Assembly (NCBI GenBank): GCA_963971225.1 | Contig: OZ020269.1 | Span: forward strand, 24,216,463-24,280,462 | Source of the DNA: Melieria omissa | Taxonomy: Eukaryota; Arthropoda; Insecta; Diptera; Ulidiidae | Length of the DNA stretch: 64,000 nucleotides | Reading direction: 5' to 3' | Shown here: positions 46,886 to 58,240 of the stretch, piece by piece | Layout: every line of letters begins with the position of its first letter | Numbering within the stretch: position 1 is the first letter of the stretch | Position numbers and translations under genes: made by a program | Notes under the pieces: model-generated | The model's database searches: none | What the model was told of the DNA's origin: nothing | What the model saw: only the letters and a program-made list of their open reading frames with translations

Positions 46886-48113
46886 ATTTAAAATTTTCTA
46901 AAATCTACTTTTTCCCATAAAACAATTCACAGTACACATCTCTAACTAAGTCAAAAATTCATTCTCATGCGATCTTAGTTAACTAAAAAAATACTGCTGC
47001 CTGGTTTTATGTTAATAGCGTTGCTTTTGCAGGTTTTTTTGGCTTACCTGAAAATTTTTGATTTTTGAGTTGGCTCTTTTATTTTAGGAATGCAAATAAA
47101 ACTTGCGAAACTTGGAACTTTTCGACTGTTACTGAAGACTGACCCAAAAGCCAAAATTTACACGAGATAAAAATATGGAAAAAGCGTTAAAGATGTCATA
47201 TGACTAAAGATGGAACTTAAGTTCAGACATCTTCTAACACGTCGAAAATTTTCTCAGCAGAAAACCTATAAAATATTTTCTGGAACGAGACAAAAACAAA
47301 CCAAAACTGACGCTTAGGTAAAAGGAGTGCAAAATCTAAATTGAAGATATGTTTCTCAGATAACTGAAGATGGAAGCTTTGGAAGATGGAAGCCAGCATA
47401 AAACCTATGGACTATTTTTGAACCAATGAAATACAAACAACGGGTTGGTTCACGAACTGAATTAAAGATATAACCTATCTTGTAAAAGTTGCTTAACTTG
47501 AAACTTGCTGGGCGCTTCTGAATGCGTCACTTATAGTTTAACACATAATGTGTTTGTATTCAGCTTTGTATTTGTAAGACAGGGTGTGGCATTATGACTA
47601 AAGCGCAGTACTGCAATTCGAGCGTAGTGCGTAATCTGCTACCAGATTTAAAGGCAGGAAAAAAAGAAATTTATTAGTAAGGGTGGATGAACGTTAATGT
47701 TATTTAAATCGACTTGCTAACATTATGAAGTTCTTCAAAACGATTTTTATTCTTTGCATTCAAGTCCAACATAATCTTCAAAATTATGTTCATCCTTAAG
47801 CAATTGAATTCCGTAGTCAATTGCCACCGCAACATCTGGTCGCACAACGGAGACAACATTCCGTTCATTTGTAATGTGTAATAATTTTTCCATTTTAGTT
47901 CTATTAGCACGTTGGTTGGTTGGCTGGCCGCTTGGTTGGGCATGTCCTTGCAAATCCTTATAATAATAAATAATATTGCTGCCAAGCGCCATAATAGCAA
48001 CAACAATCGCTGCCACAAACCACTGCTGAGACCACTAAATCCACATAAAATCGCGTTACGATTATTTAATGCGCAATTAGTCTGCATGAAAGCGGCTTGA
48101 GGCTGTCGCAGCC
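46886..48113. other. Non-coding DNA
   Basis: No gene supported. Minus-strand frames at 47704-48300 are open but overlap each other and match nothing known to me. GTTGGTTGGCTGGCCGCTTGG lies at 47911-47935. Confidence 0.45.
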
Positions 48114-48255
48114 ATGGCCAATTTGCTGGGCCCTCGTAACCTCTATGCCAACAACAATGGGCCTCGATGGCGACAAACGGAAGTGGCAGACGCGCACCGC
48201 CACACGGAAGATTCGGAAGGAGCGGGCAAAGTACACTTGGCCGCTGATGATGAAG
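48114..48255 (+). CDS. Candidate coding exon ending at a splice donor
   Basis: From ATG 48114 (context GCAGCCATGG) the frame reads MANLLGPRNLYANNNGPRWR, QTEVADAHRHTEDSEGAGKV, HLAADDE and reaches GAAG/GTGAGA, a good fly donor, at 48255. It would end at TGA eight codons later if not spliced. The composition is protein-like and hydrophilic, with no known domain. No acceptor-side or downstream exon was found. Could be chance. Confidence 0.2.
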
Positions 48256-49974
48256 GTGAGACAGACTGTTGAGACGCCGACGCATTGTTGCATGCAACAA
48301 CAGAATTCTGTAGCTGTATGTAGGTTTTTTTGATGGGAATAATTCTTTAAGGGTTTTGTTGTTGTTGTTGTTGCGAAAAAGCGAAATGGCAAAGGTGAAT
48401 TTTTGAAAAATGAAATTGTGCTAATTTTTGTTGATTGCGACATTTAACAACAACAACAACAATATATAAACGAAACATGAATCAGTGAGGAAGCAACTGG
48501 CAGCGGCCGGAAACGGAAACGCAATGCCAATTTGGTAGCTGAAGTGGACGCCGGCACTGATGCCGGCACCTTCATAATTTTTCCACCGTTTTCTCATTAT
48601 GCGTTCTCGGTAAATACGTGGCGCTTTTTTCTCCCCTTATCTAAATTGTTGTTGTTGTTGTTCTGGCATTGGTGACATTCTCTCTCGGGGGTGCAATGTT
48701 GGTGCACATTTTCATGTGGCTCGCCCTGTCTGCTTGCCATTTCATTATTTGGCTCACGAGCCTAATTAGCCTTAAGCACAGTGAAACACACACACACACA
48801 CATATATATAAACACAATATTTCGTACAGAATGCACGCTCTATGCTACACAGCATGGCAGCACTGTAATGTGAGTTTTTTTGTAACTACAACAAAAACAA
48901 CAACAACAAATAAACACGCAAAGCTACTGTCGCCCAACGCAGTCGAATGTCCTTTTGCTCTCTTCAGTTGTGCGGTGGAGCTGCTGGTCTGGTCACACTT
49001 GGTGCCATATTTTTCGCGCATTTCAAGTTGGAATAGGTTGAATGGTTGTTATTGTTGTTATTGTACGAAATTTTGCATATATATGTGTGTGCTGTGTACG
49101 CTTGATTTATTGTGTGTACATGTGGACACTGAAAGCTGATTCTGTTGCGGTGTAATGTGGTTTTGGTTTTGCCGTTCGTGGTGCGTTACTAATTTCATTT
49201 AATTCCACATAATATACAACCACATTACAATTCATTCAGTGTTGTGTCCATAAATGTGTATGCGAATTTGTAGCAAATTCATTTCACCACACACAAATCA
49301 CACACATGAATATATTTTGTGGCTCTTATTGCCTACAACAATATGACATCCTGTGGCAAGTCTACGTGTGTATTGTTTCTTGTTTTTGATAATTTTGTTG
49401 TTGCTATTTTACACAATAGCCACATGACCATCAATATTTGACAAATTATTAAACAATGACTGACAGTTTTAATTGGATAACATTGCTCTTCATTCTTGTT
49501 TCCTGCTGGGAAAACGCAATGTCGCATAATTTCTGGGAATCGCTTTACACCAATTTTTGGTTGAACATAAGAGCCGTGAGTTGACTGAAAATATGTGTTT
49601 GCGAATATATTTTAAGCAAATATTTTAAATTAGAAATTATTAAAAAAATTTTTTTAAAAATAATTTTCTAAGTATATTTTTAAGCTTTTTAAACGCGATT
49701 TTCAGTTGGGAACTTCAACTTACACAAAAGCATTATTATGCTTTTCGGTGTTTATTAAAAAGTGTGAAAATAAGAACTGCAGATCTTTAAAAATAATTCT
49801 GTAAATAATTAATTGATTAACAATGAATAATAATTCTGTAAACAATGTAAATAATTCTGTAAAAACACAATCAAGGAGGTTTAAGTTCAACATTTCATAC
49901 CAAAGATATTTCAAAGTCTCTTTCAAATTATTGCAAAGCGGAAGAAGCTAAAGATTCGATATCAACGATACAGA
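48256..49974. other. Non-coding DNA with simple repeats
   Basis: No gene supported. TTG/CAA tracts at 48357-48373, 48449-48463, 48648-48661 and 48892-48909, and a CA tract at 48786-48803. 49620-49930 is AT-rich with AATAATTCTGTAAA repeated three times (49794-49862). Confidence 0.55.
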
Positions 49975-50650
49975 AGTAGAAAAATGAGTAAGAAAAAAAT
50001 TAGATAAATGAAAAAATTAGACAGTATATACAAAGCAGAAGCTTATCATTTCAGAAAAGGTTCACCAAAGTTCAACTGAAGTTTTCTCACACTTTTCGAT
50101 CGTACAAGTAGATGCGGAAGTAAAAAAACCGAGTAAAAAGTAAAAAAAGTATTGCGCCGATTTAGATTGAAAGAGGCAGAAGTTTAAAAGGAAGATTAAG
50201 AAGATTAGATTAAAGGAACGAAGAAAGGATTAATCCTTCAGAAGTAGAAAAAATTAAAAACTAAAAAAATATTGCGTCGATTTGGGTTAAAAAAGGAAGA
50301 AGATTAAAAGGAAGACTAAGAAGATAAGATTTAAAAAAGAAGAAGATCCAGAAGTTGAAACAAAAGTAAAAAGTAAAAAAATATTGCATTGATTTAGATT
50401 AAATAAAGAAGAAGATTAAAAGAAAGATTAAGAAGATATGATTAAGAAAAGAAGAAGATTCAGAAGTAAACAAAAGAGTAAAATGAAAACAAAAATATTA
50501 CAAAAATATTAGATCGAATTAGATCAAAAAAGGACGAAGACTAAAAGGAAGACCAAGAAGATTAGATTAAAATTGGAGGAAGATGCAGAAGTAGAAAAAA
50601 GAGTAAAAATTAAAAAAAAAACTGCATCAATTTAGATTAAAAAAGAAAAA
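49975..50650. repeat. Purine-rich decayed tandem array, unit about 115 bp
   Basis: CAGAAGTAGAAAAAA.GAGTAAAAA, then AAAATATTGC.TCGATTTAGATTAAA, then AAAGGAAGAAGATTAAAAGG AAGATTAAGAAGATTAGATT recurs at least five times between 50100 and 50640. The plus strand is strongly purine-rich throughout. Confidence 0.8.
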
Positions 50651-51229
50651 AGCTCATCATGATAACCAAAGATGCAGGTCAGATAAAAAATCTTTCGATC
50701 TTTCTTGCAAAGCGAATTGTAGCCAATTCCAGCACGAAGATTTTAAAATAGAAAAAAGAGAAAAAATGCATACAATTGAAATTCATTTGGAATAGGAAAG
50801 GAAGAAGCTGATCATTCAAATATCATTCAAATGAAGATTTATTTCAAACCAGTGGAACTTTCAGATCGAAGATCCAGGAGTAGAAAAAGAAGAAGTAAGA
50901 ATTGAAAGACATTGAATCAATTTGAAATAAAACAAATAAGTTCACTGTTTCAGCCCAAATATTCAAACTAGACCAAAAAATCTTCCAAGGTACCTTTCAA
51001 GCAGATTGAAAAAAACTCACAATTTCAGACTCAAGGCCCAAAAGTAAGAAGCAGAAGAAGAAGAAACCTGAAACTCACTGTTCTCTACCAAAGTTTCAGA
51101 CCAAACCAAATCTCGTCTTCCGCTTTGCTCACGATTTTTTACCAAAGATCCTGAAGTAAAAAAAGAGTAAAAATTAGAACAATTGGAATAGATATGGAAC
51201 ATAAAATGCCGCAATACACAGTTTCATAC
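50651..51229. other. Purine-rich non-coding DNA
   Basis: Continues the purine bias of the preceding array with scattered AGAAGTA and CAGATC words, but without a clear period. Confidence 0.5.
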
Positions 51230-52440
51230 TAAAGATCCAGACCAGACCAAACCAGAGATTTCTTGAAGCATTCTGCTCGCATAGTTTTCCACTTTGCTAA
51301 ATATTTTGGCCAAAAACCCGAAAATAGAAAGAGAAGAAAAATGTATAAAACTTAACTGAACTGAAACCTTTGGGTTAAACGATTCTAAGGATTGTTGTAG
51401 TTGAGGACATAATTGAGATGAAGTCAAATGTAGTCTGTAGGCTGCAACTAGTAATGTAATGAAATTAAGTATAATAAAAAATGAGTTAGTACTAAGAGAT
51501 CCAGAGAAGACCAACGCATGTACGGATAAGCTTTCACCTCAATGCTGCTAAAGCATTTTTATCTGTTCCAAACCAGAGATCCAAATAAGTCCAATGATCT
51601 TTCAAAGAATTGTTTGATGATCTTCTGAAGTAGAGAATTTTTTGATGATCTTCTGACGTTGCTATGATTTAAATGTTCTCAAAGTCACATCACTTAGGCC
51701 TTAGGCCAAAGATCCCGATTAGACTTAACAATCTTTCAAAGTTATGTTTTCATTCTAACCATCTGAAAGTGATTTAATTGGTTGTCTAGACCAAAAGTCC
51801 AAAATAGGCCAGTGATCTCTCGAAGTAGTTTCCTTTCAAACACTTTTTAATCATATTTTTTGCTATCTCGGGCCAAAGACATAGACCAGACCAAACTTTC
51901 GGAGTTATATTTTCATTCAAACATTCTCAAAACATTTCAAACATGTTTCAGACCAGAGATCCAAATCAGACCAGAGATCTGTCGCAGTAGCTGTCACTCC
52001 AATGCTTTCAAAGCATTTTAATCGGTGTCTTGGGTCTGAATCTTTGGCCTAGATCAAATATCGAACGAAGCATTTTTCATTCAAAAACTCTCAAAGTGTT
52101 TTGATCGCAGTTGTAGACTAGGACCATTTAATTCCTGCTACAGACCACAAGTCCAAAAGAGGACAGTGATCTCTCAAAGTAGTTTCCATTCAAACGCTCT
52201 TAAAGCATATTTCTTGGTATCTCAGGCCAAAGATACAAAGATGTTTCGAAGTTACACTTTCATTCAAACATTCTCAAAACATTTTAAACGACGTTTCAGA
52301 GCAGAGATCCAAATCAGACCAGAGATCTCTCGAAGTAGCTGTCATTCCAATACTTTCAAAGCATTTAATTCGGTGTCTTGGGCCAAAGATTCAGATTAGA
52401 CCAAAGAAGTCCCGCAATATTTGTTTGTGTTTTGAGTTGG
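51230..52440. repeat. Decayed tandem array, unit about 150 bp
   Basis: GATCCAAATCAGACCAGAGA TCTCTCGAAGTAGCTGTCAT TCCAATGCTTTCAAAGCATTTTAATCGGTGTCTTGGGCC alternates with CAAAAGTCC..AATAG..CAGTGATCTCTC AAAGTAGTTTCCATTCAAACGCTCT. Copies start near 51580, 51800, 51960, 52150 and 52310. No coding frame. Confidence 0.82.
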
Positions 52441-52489
52441 CAACTTATGAATGCATCCAAAAGCATGTAAGATGTTTTTGAGGACAAAT

Positions 52490-52550
52490 TCCTCTATCTA
52501 TTCTTCTATCTATCTATTCTATATATCTATCTATTCCTCTATCTATTCCT
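52490..52550. repeat. (CTAT)n microsatellite
   Basis: Imperfect CTAT/CTATT units form the left flank of the LINE that follows. Confidence 0.9.
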
Positions 52551-53655
52551 TCGCTCTATTCGTGTTGTAGTAGACGGCATAGCCTCGGAAAAGCATTCCC
52601 TTAGCGCGGGAGTGCCGCAGGGTTCGGTTCTTTCTCCAACCCTCTTCCTGATCTTCATCAACGACCTGTTGTCGTCGACGAAGAATCCCATCTACTCGTT
52701 TGCGGATGACAGCACCATTTGTCATTCATACTCTTTCACAAAGCGTCCCAGCTCTGTGGAGATTGAGAGAGAACGGCGCCGTATGAATGACACACTTAAT
52801 AGCGACCTACAAACAATCTCCAAGTGGGGTCAAGCGAACAGGGTCGATTTTAATCCCCGCAAGACCCAATGTTGCCTGTTATCCCACAAACGAGTCTCCC
52901 CACATCCCAACACATCCCTGGTTATGGGTGGTGTGGGTATTGCGGAATCGGCAGCTCTTGATGTTCTGGGCATGTCCATTAAGAACGATCTTCGTTGGAA
53001 CGATCATATTTTTGGCGTGTCGAAAGAAGCAGCCAAGTGCCTCGGCTTCCTAAAGCGGTGCAAAAAATATTTCACTCCGTCTGATCTCCGCATTATTTAC
53101 ACCACCTATATCCGACCTAAAATGGAGTTTAACTCGCACCTGTGGGCGGGGGCTTCAAAAACCCATTTGGAGCTCCTCGATCGGGTGCAAAACCGTGCGA
53201 TTAAACTTATAGGGGACAGTAGGGCATCCAGCTCTATTGACTCCTTGGAACATCGTCGAAACGTGGCATGTGTGGTGTTATTTTACCGATACTTTTTTGG
53301 TAACTGCTCAGTGGAGATGAGCAGCTTGATGCCATCACTCCGGGTATTCCCCCGGGCAACCCGTTTGAACACTGGCGCCCATGCTTTCCACGTCGAAACG
53401 ATGTTCCAGCACACTATGCACTACAGGGAAAGTTCGTTTAAGGCCCGAACAGCGCGGTTGTGGAATGGTCTCCCTGCGGATATTTTCCCCAGCACTTATG
53501 ATCTCGATGGGTTCAAGGCAAGAGTCCATAACCATAACTCATAGGGTTATGAGTGACCCTATCTCCTAACCTTTATATCCTTCCTGAACCAACGCAATGC
53601 TTTGCATTAATAGGGGTCATCACCTGCGCGTTTGTTCCTGTTTAAAAAAAAAAAA
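52551..53655 (+). mobile_element. LINE, 5'-truncated, poly(A)-tailed
   Basis: The element starts abruptly after a CTAT microsatellite within the RT domain and ends with 12 A at 53644-53655. A 3' UTR of about 100 bp follows the stop. No target duplication was recognised at the ends. It is a different family from the LINEs at 22081 and 40571. Confidence 0.9.
52552..53544 (+). pseudogene. LINE reverse transcriptase C-terminal half
   Basis: The open frame begins in RT at RSIRVVVDG, then GVPQGSVLSPTLFLIFINDL (RT finger/palm block) and YSFADDSTICHS carrying the FADD catalytic motif (about 52699-52710). It continues through NPRKTQCCLLSHK, LGMSIKNDLRWNDHI, FLKRCKKYF, IYTTYIRPKMEFNSHLW, LDRVQNRAIKLIGD, LEHRRNVACVVLFYRYFFGN and a C-terminal block with FKARTARLWNGLPADIFPST. 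The stop is TAG 53542-53544. This is a CR1/L2/Jockey-group type RT; the exact clade is not settled. About 330 codons are undamaged. Endonuclease and the N-terminal RT are missing. Confidence 0.93.
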
Positions 53656-55330
53656 TTACTTTTACATATTTTTGGGAAGATTTATGTGAATGGAGAGTAA
53701 AGACGCGTAACAATGACCAATTGTATGAACTAGTTATACAACGAGTTGAAGTTGTTTATATTGGAAAGTCTACCATGTTTGGATAGACCAAACATGTCCA
53801 AAGGATGAACACATTTAGGTTGCCAAAGATAATACTTGAAGTTTCTTCAAGTTTCCCAAGGCAAAATATGTAAAATTTTCAACTTCAATTTAAACAACTT
53901 CATACCTTTGATATCTGAAAGACATACACCTGAATTTTGTGGAGGACAGGCATTGCTGTCTGTCTTTATTAATTTCATCATCTTTTCACACTGCAATGAA
54001 TGCCTCAAAGCTATCAGAAATTAATCAACAAATACTACGGAAGCAGCAAAGCGCAAAAATCCAGGAAAAATATAAACAGAAATAAACTAGAAACAGTCAC
54101 ACAAATTACGAAAAAAATCACCTCAAATAAACTCACACTTTGCTGACTACAAACACTGAGATTTGTGCAACTGAATTTTTAACGCTTTGCAATTATTTTT
54201 ATTTTTCAAACAAAAACGTTAAAGTGACGCGTAACAATAACGACAGAAGAATGGAGAACAGAAACAAAGCAAACAAAAAAAGGAACAAATAGAAGAAGAA
54301 ATATGGCGGCATACATGAGCCGGAGCACAGTTGCCATCCGTTAGGCCGAGGCAACAACAACAACAAGAGTAGCGATGTGTCTTTTCGGAATCGGCACAGA
54401 ACTGTCCGCACTCATCGAAGTGCTGCATAGAAATTGCAATCAGCGAGCAGCAAAAACAAAAGAAAATTATTGACAGTTGGAAACTTAGATATCAACGATG
54501 GGCGCTGAGTTGGGAATTTTGCGTTAACAATAATAATGATTGACAGGATGTAAAAAACAACAACAACAGCAAAACATAAAACACACAGCATAGCATTTGA
54601 ATGCAGCAACACACACACATACACATGTATGCATGTAGTTCATTTGCAATCACGAGCACACATATCGACATACAACTGCACATACTTGTAAATGCCGTTA
54701 GAAAGCGCCGTTATAGCACAATAATAATTAACATTGCACTGGCAGCGCAGCAAAAATGCACGTTTCGCAGTTGATCGATTGCGTTATCCTTGAGCGCAAT
54801 GCATTAATGCGCTCGCACACACACACACACGTGCAGTCTCAAAGCCTTTTGTATGTGGGTGTGAGCATTCTGCATTTGTTATGCAGACAATTATGCAAAA
54901 TCGATTACAATTGCAATTGCGAAAAAATATGAATTTCGCATTTTTAATTTTTCTTCGAGCCGCAACGCGTCTCGCCTCCTCTGCGCGCCCCAATTCGCTG
55001 CGCTGTCGTTGTTGTGCATTTGTTTGATTGTTCATTGTTGCTGTTGTTGATGTTATTTGTGTATTGCAAAATATTTGCACATTTTGCAATTTTCTAAATG
55101 TTGATAACGTGAAAATCGCACACGCTGCATGGCAATTGTTGTCGATGCGTTGCGATGCATTGAGTTGCGCTCGGCGTTGTTGCTGCTCGTTGTCTGTCGT
55201 TGCACACATCGATCGTATGCATTGTTGCAATTAAAATGCTACATTGAGGTGAAATGAAGTGGAATTCCTTGCGTTGCTCTGGTGCAACAATCGTTTTGTT
55301 GTTGTTGCTTCACTTATGTACTCCCAGGGA
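53656..55330. other. Non-coding DNA with simple repeats
   Basis: No gene supported. CAA tracts near 54353-54364 and 54558-54570, CA tracts at 54608-54622 and 54815-54831, and TTG tracts at 55300-55310. Short overlapping ORFs on both strands lack any recognisable domain. Confidence 0.55.
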
Positions 55331-55599
55331 TTCTGATAGTAAAATCGGATGGAATTTTTTTTCGAAATTCAAATCAAACATGATTTTTTTAATTTTTTGA
55401 ATTAAACATATTTAATTATTTTATATTTTAAGACTTATTTTTATTTTTATATTTTGTAATTTTTTTTTGTTTTAACTCATTTAAATTAATTTTTAATTTT
55501 TTCTTCAATGTGTGAAAGTGTTGCCACCTCCATACAGGAAGATTGTAATAATTTGATTTCGAACAAAACAAATTGACAATTTGGGAAAAATTTGAGATA

Positions 55600-56200
55600 A
55601 TTTTGTATTGTTGTCATTTTTATATTAATAATTTTTCCATTTCTTTTAGACTCTATAAGCTTTACGAAGGTCTGAAATATCACAAAAATCAATCATCTCA
55701 TTGTAATACGTCATCTCATTTCTTTTCAAACAAATGTTTTTTAATCTCGTAATATTACCTCACAAATAACCATAATTTAATTTTGTATTATTAAAGTTTT
55801 TATATTAATTAATTCTAATTGTTTTTTACTCTAGAAGCTCTACGAAGGTCTAAAAATGCCATCATTCGGATAAAATATTTTATTTTCAAAAAAATGTTTT
55901 TAATCTTGTAATATTATCTCAAAAGAAACCATAGTTTTATTTTATATTATTTCAATTTTTATATTTATAAGTTTTCCATTTTTTTTTTACTCTAAAAGAT
56001 TCACCAAAGTCTAAGATATATAAAAAAATGCCATCATCTCATATGTACCTAATATATACGGATCTATATGTACCTAATATATATTTTCCCTTCAAACAAA
56101 TGGTTTCTTAATCCATCTATAAGTAATAATATATCAATAATTTAAATTATTGCAGTTCTGATATAACAACTTTTTTACTTTCTAAGACTTACTGGTCAAC
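55600..56200. repeat. AT-rich decayed tandem array, unit about 165-180 bp
   Basis: ACTCTATAAGCTTTACGAAGGTCT (55650), ACTCTAGAAGCTCTACGAAGGTCT (55828) and ACTCTAAAAGATTCACCAAAGTCT (55990) mark three copies, with a fourth weaker near 56178. Between them ATGCCATCATCTCAT and TTTCAAACAAATGTTTTTTAATC recur. Confidence 0.78.
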
Positions 56201-56673
56201 AATTTCATGAAGTTGCCGTCAAAAATGGATCTAATATGTTTTTGTTCAACTAAATGTTTCCCTGATTTGTGAAATCATTTCACATAAAAAGATTTAGAAA
56301 AATTTGTAAGAATGTTTTCGGAGTTTTTTCATAATTTTTAAAGCATTTTTTAAAACCGAGAACATTGCTAATCAATACAAATTTCTTGGAAATCATTTTT
56401 TCGGAAAAAATATAAAAGAATAACAGAAAATGATTCAATTGAGTTAATTTTTATTTTTAGTAATACATCGTTTCTAATAATTTTTTATCATATAAAATAA
56501 TATAAAAATAACTAAAAATTATTCAATGAAATTTTTAATCAATAACCAATTTTTAATAATATTTTTGTTATTTTTTGTATAAAATTTCTTGGAAGTAAAT
56601 AATTTTTCCGCAGAAAATATTAAAAAAATTAATAAAAATGATTCAGTTCAACGAAATTTTCTCTTATTTTTTA

Positions 56674-57405
56674 TCAGGTGTACAACTTTGCTTCCGCCGT
56701 TTTTTTCCAAAATTAAAAGCTTTATTGCGAAAAAGTGCTTACAGATATATTATTCAAATTATTGTCCGTCGCTAGCGACAACTTTCTCCCATCTTTCCGG
56801 CAATTTTCGGATCCCGGCTCGAAAAAAGGAGTCCTCTTTTGACGCTATCCATGAAGCAATCCATTTTTCCAATTCTTCGAAGGATTGAAAATGTTGATCT
56901 GCCAGGGCGTGTGCCATCGAACGGAATAGGTGGAAGTCAGAAGGGGCGACATCTGGGGAATACGGCGGGTGGGGCAAGACTTCCCATTTCAGCGTTTCCA
57001 GGTACTTTTTGACCACTTTTGCGACGTGAGGCCGCAAAATTGGTCACCACCATGTTTGTCTTCGACATCGAAATCACCATTTTTAAAACGTTGAAACCAC
57101 TCCCGACACGTTCTTTCACTCAGAGCAACATCACCGTAAGTTTCTGAGAGCATTTGATGCGCATTTTTTTCGAATTGTAACAGAAAAGTAAAACTTCCCG
57201 CAAATGGCGAGAATTGGGCACATAAACGGACATTTTCGAGCGTGAATAATACGAAAACAAGAACAACTGTCACTGAAACGGCGATGACAATTCGTTAGGC
57301 ACTGTCCACACTCACTTTAAAGGCATTACCATCTATGTATTTCAACCAGCCTCAGCCGGTACAGCCACCTATCGGAAAACGGCGGAAGCAAAGTTGTACA
57401 CCTGA
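56674..57405 (-). mobile_element. mariner element copy 2, internally deleted
   Basis: The 30-bp inverted repeats are identical to those of copy 1 at 9852-10594. TA flanks both ends (56672-56673, 57406-57407). The element is 732 bp, with transposase orientation on the minus strand. Its internal deletion has different endpoints from copy 1, so the two shortened forms arose independently. Confidence 0.93.
56759..57233 (-). pseudogene. mariner transposase remnant (copy 2)
   Basis: The start codon is at 57233-57231. Seven A residues where copy 1 has nine, plus a small deletion (GCTGAAGC missing), break the early frame. Then QMLSETYGDVALSERTCREW and FQRFKNGDFDVEDKHGG follow, after which the sequence jumps to RPHVAKVVKKYLETLKWEVL and PPYSPDVAPSDFHLF. 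The first two catalytic Asp regions are deleted; the third Asp remains. The terminal Tyr codon is TAA, giving a stop four residues early (56759-56761) relative to copy 1. Confidence 0.92.
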
Positions 57406-58114
57406 TATAAAAAATAATATGAAAAAAACTAAAAATTATTCAATTAAAATTTTTATGAATAATCGATTTTTAATCATTTTGCTATTATTTTTTGTATACA
57501 ACTTCTTGGAAGTTAATAATTTGTTCGGAAAGAATATAAAAAAAATAACTTAAAACGATTCAACGATTCATTAATTTTTAGTTAACAATACATAATTTTT
57601 TATAATTTTTATACTATTTTTATAAAAATAACTAACAATTATTCAGTTAAATTTTGAATCAAAAATTGATGTTTATTAATTTTGTTGGTTATTATATAAA
57701 TATAATATTTTTATTAAAAAATTAAAGTTATTCAATAAAATTTTGAGGCAATAATCGATAATTTTTTTTAATTTTGTTTCAAACAAATGTTTTCTTAATC
57801 TTTCTATAGCTCTAAATTATTGCATATTGCATATTTGTTATTTTTATATAAATTTTTATAATGAAAATAATTAAAGATGATTCTATGAAATTTTCAACCA
57901 ACATTAGATAATTTTTAATAATTTTATTATAATTTTTTTATATCAAATAGTTTTCAAATAATAACTAAAAATTATTCAATTAAATTGCCAGGCAAAAACT
58001 ATAATTTCTAATTTATTTTTTGTTATTATTAAAATTATAATTTATACCATATTATTATAATATAATAATTTATTTTCTAGTAAAAATTACAATAATTTTG
58101 TAAATTTCCAACAG

Positions 58115-58240
58115 TGTTGTTGGAGTGGCTGGAAACGTTGGCCGTACGTGGTGTGGCCATGCTGCAGAATTATCCATTGGATATTGTGTGGTGAAGTTGC
58201 TGGCCAATCGCATTGGATTTATACGTAAAACAACCTACGG
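58115..58240 (+). CDS. Dioxygenase exon (first visible), frameshifted
   Basis: An acceptor (tttccaacag) precedes 58115 and a strong donor (gg/gtgagt) follows 58240. Codons starting at 58117 give LLEWLETLAVRGVAMLQNYP and then hit TGA at 58192. From about 58185 the frame one base earlier gives VVKLLANRIGFIRKTTYG up to the donor. Both segments belong to the same conserved stretch of the family, so a net -1 (or +2) indel lies at about 58180-58191, in the GTGTGG-rich stretch. The exon ends in phase 2; the last codon (GG/C, Gly) is completed by exon 2. Confidence 0.85.

Larger units (their letters stand above)
56380..57950. repeat. AT-rich tandem array interrupted by mariner copy 2
   Basis: TTTCTTGGAA(A/G)T(A/T)AATAATTT TTC(C/G)G.A.AAAATAT recurs at about 56381, 56583 and, after the mariner, 57500. 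Each is followed by AAAATAACTAAAAATTATTCA and AAT(C/A)AATTTTTAATAAT words. The repeats on both sides of 56674-57405 are the same family, so the mariner inserted into the array. Confidence 0.7.

Noticed and set aside
47580..47660. Possible tRNA-derived SINE (CAATTCGAGCG box)
   Set aside because: The B-box match is poor and neither an A box nor a tail with target duplication was found.
47704..48300. 198-codon minus-strand frame and an overlapping 89-codon frame
   Set aside because: They overlap in different frames, include TTG-tract translation and match no family. Neither has supporting splice context.
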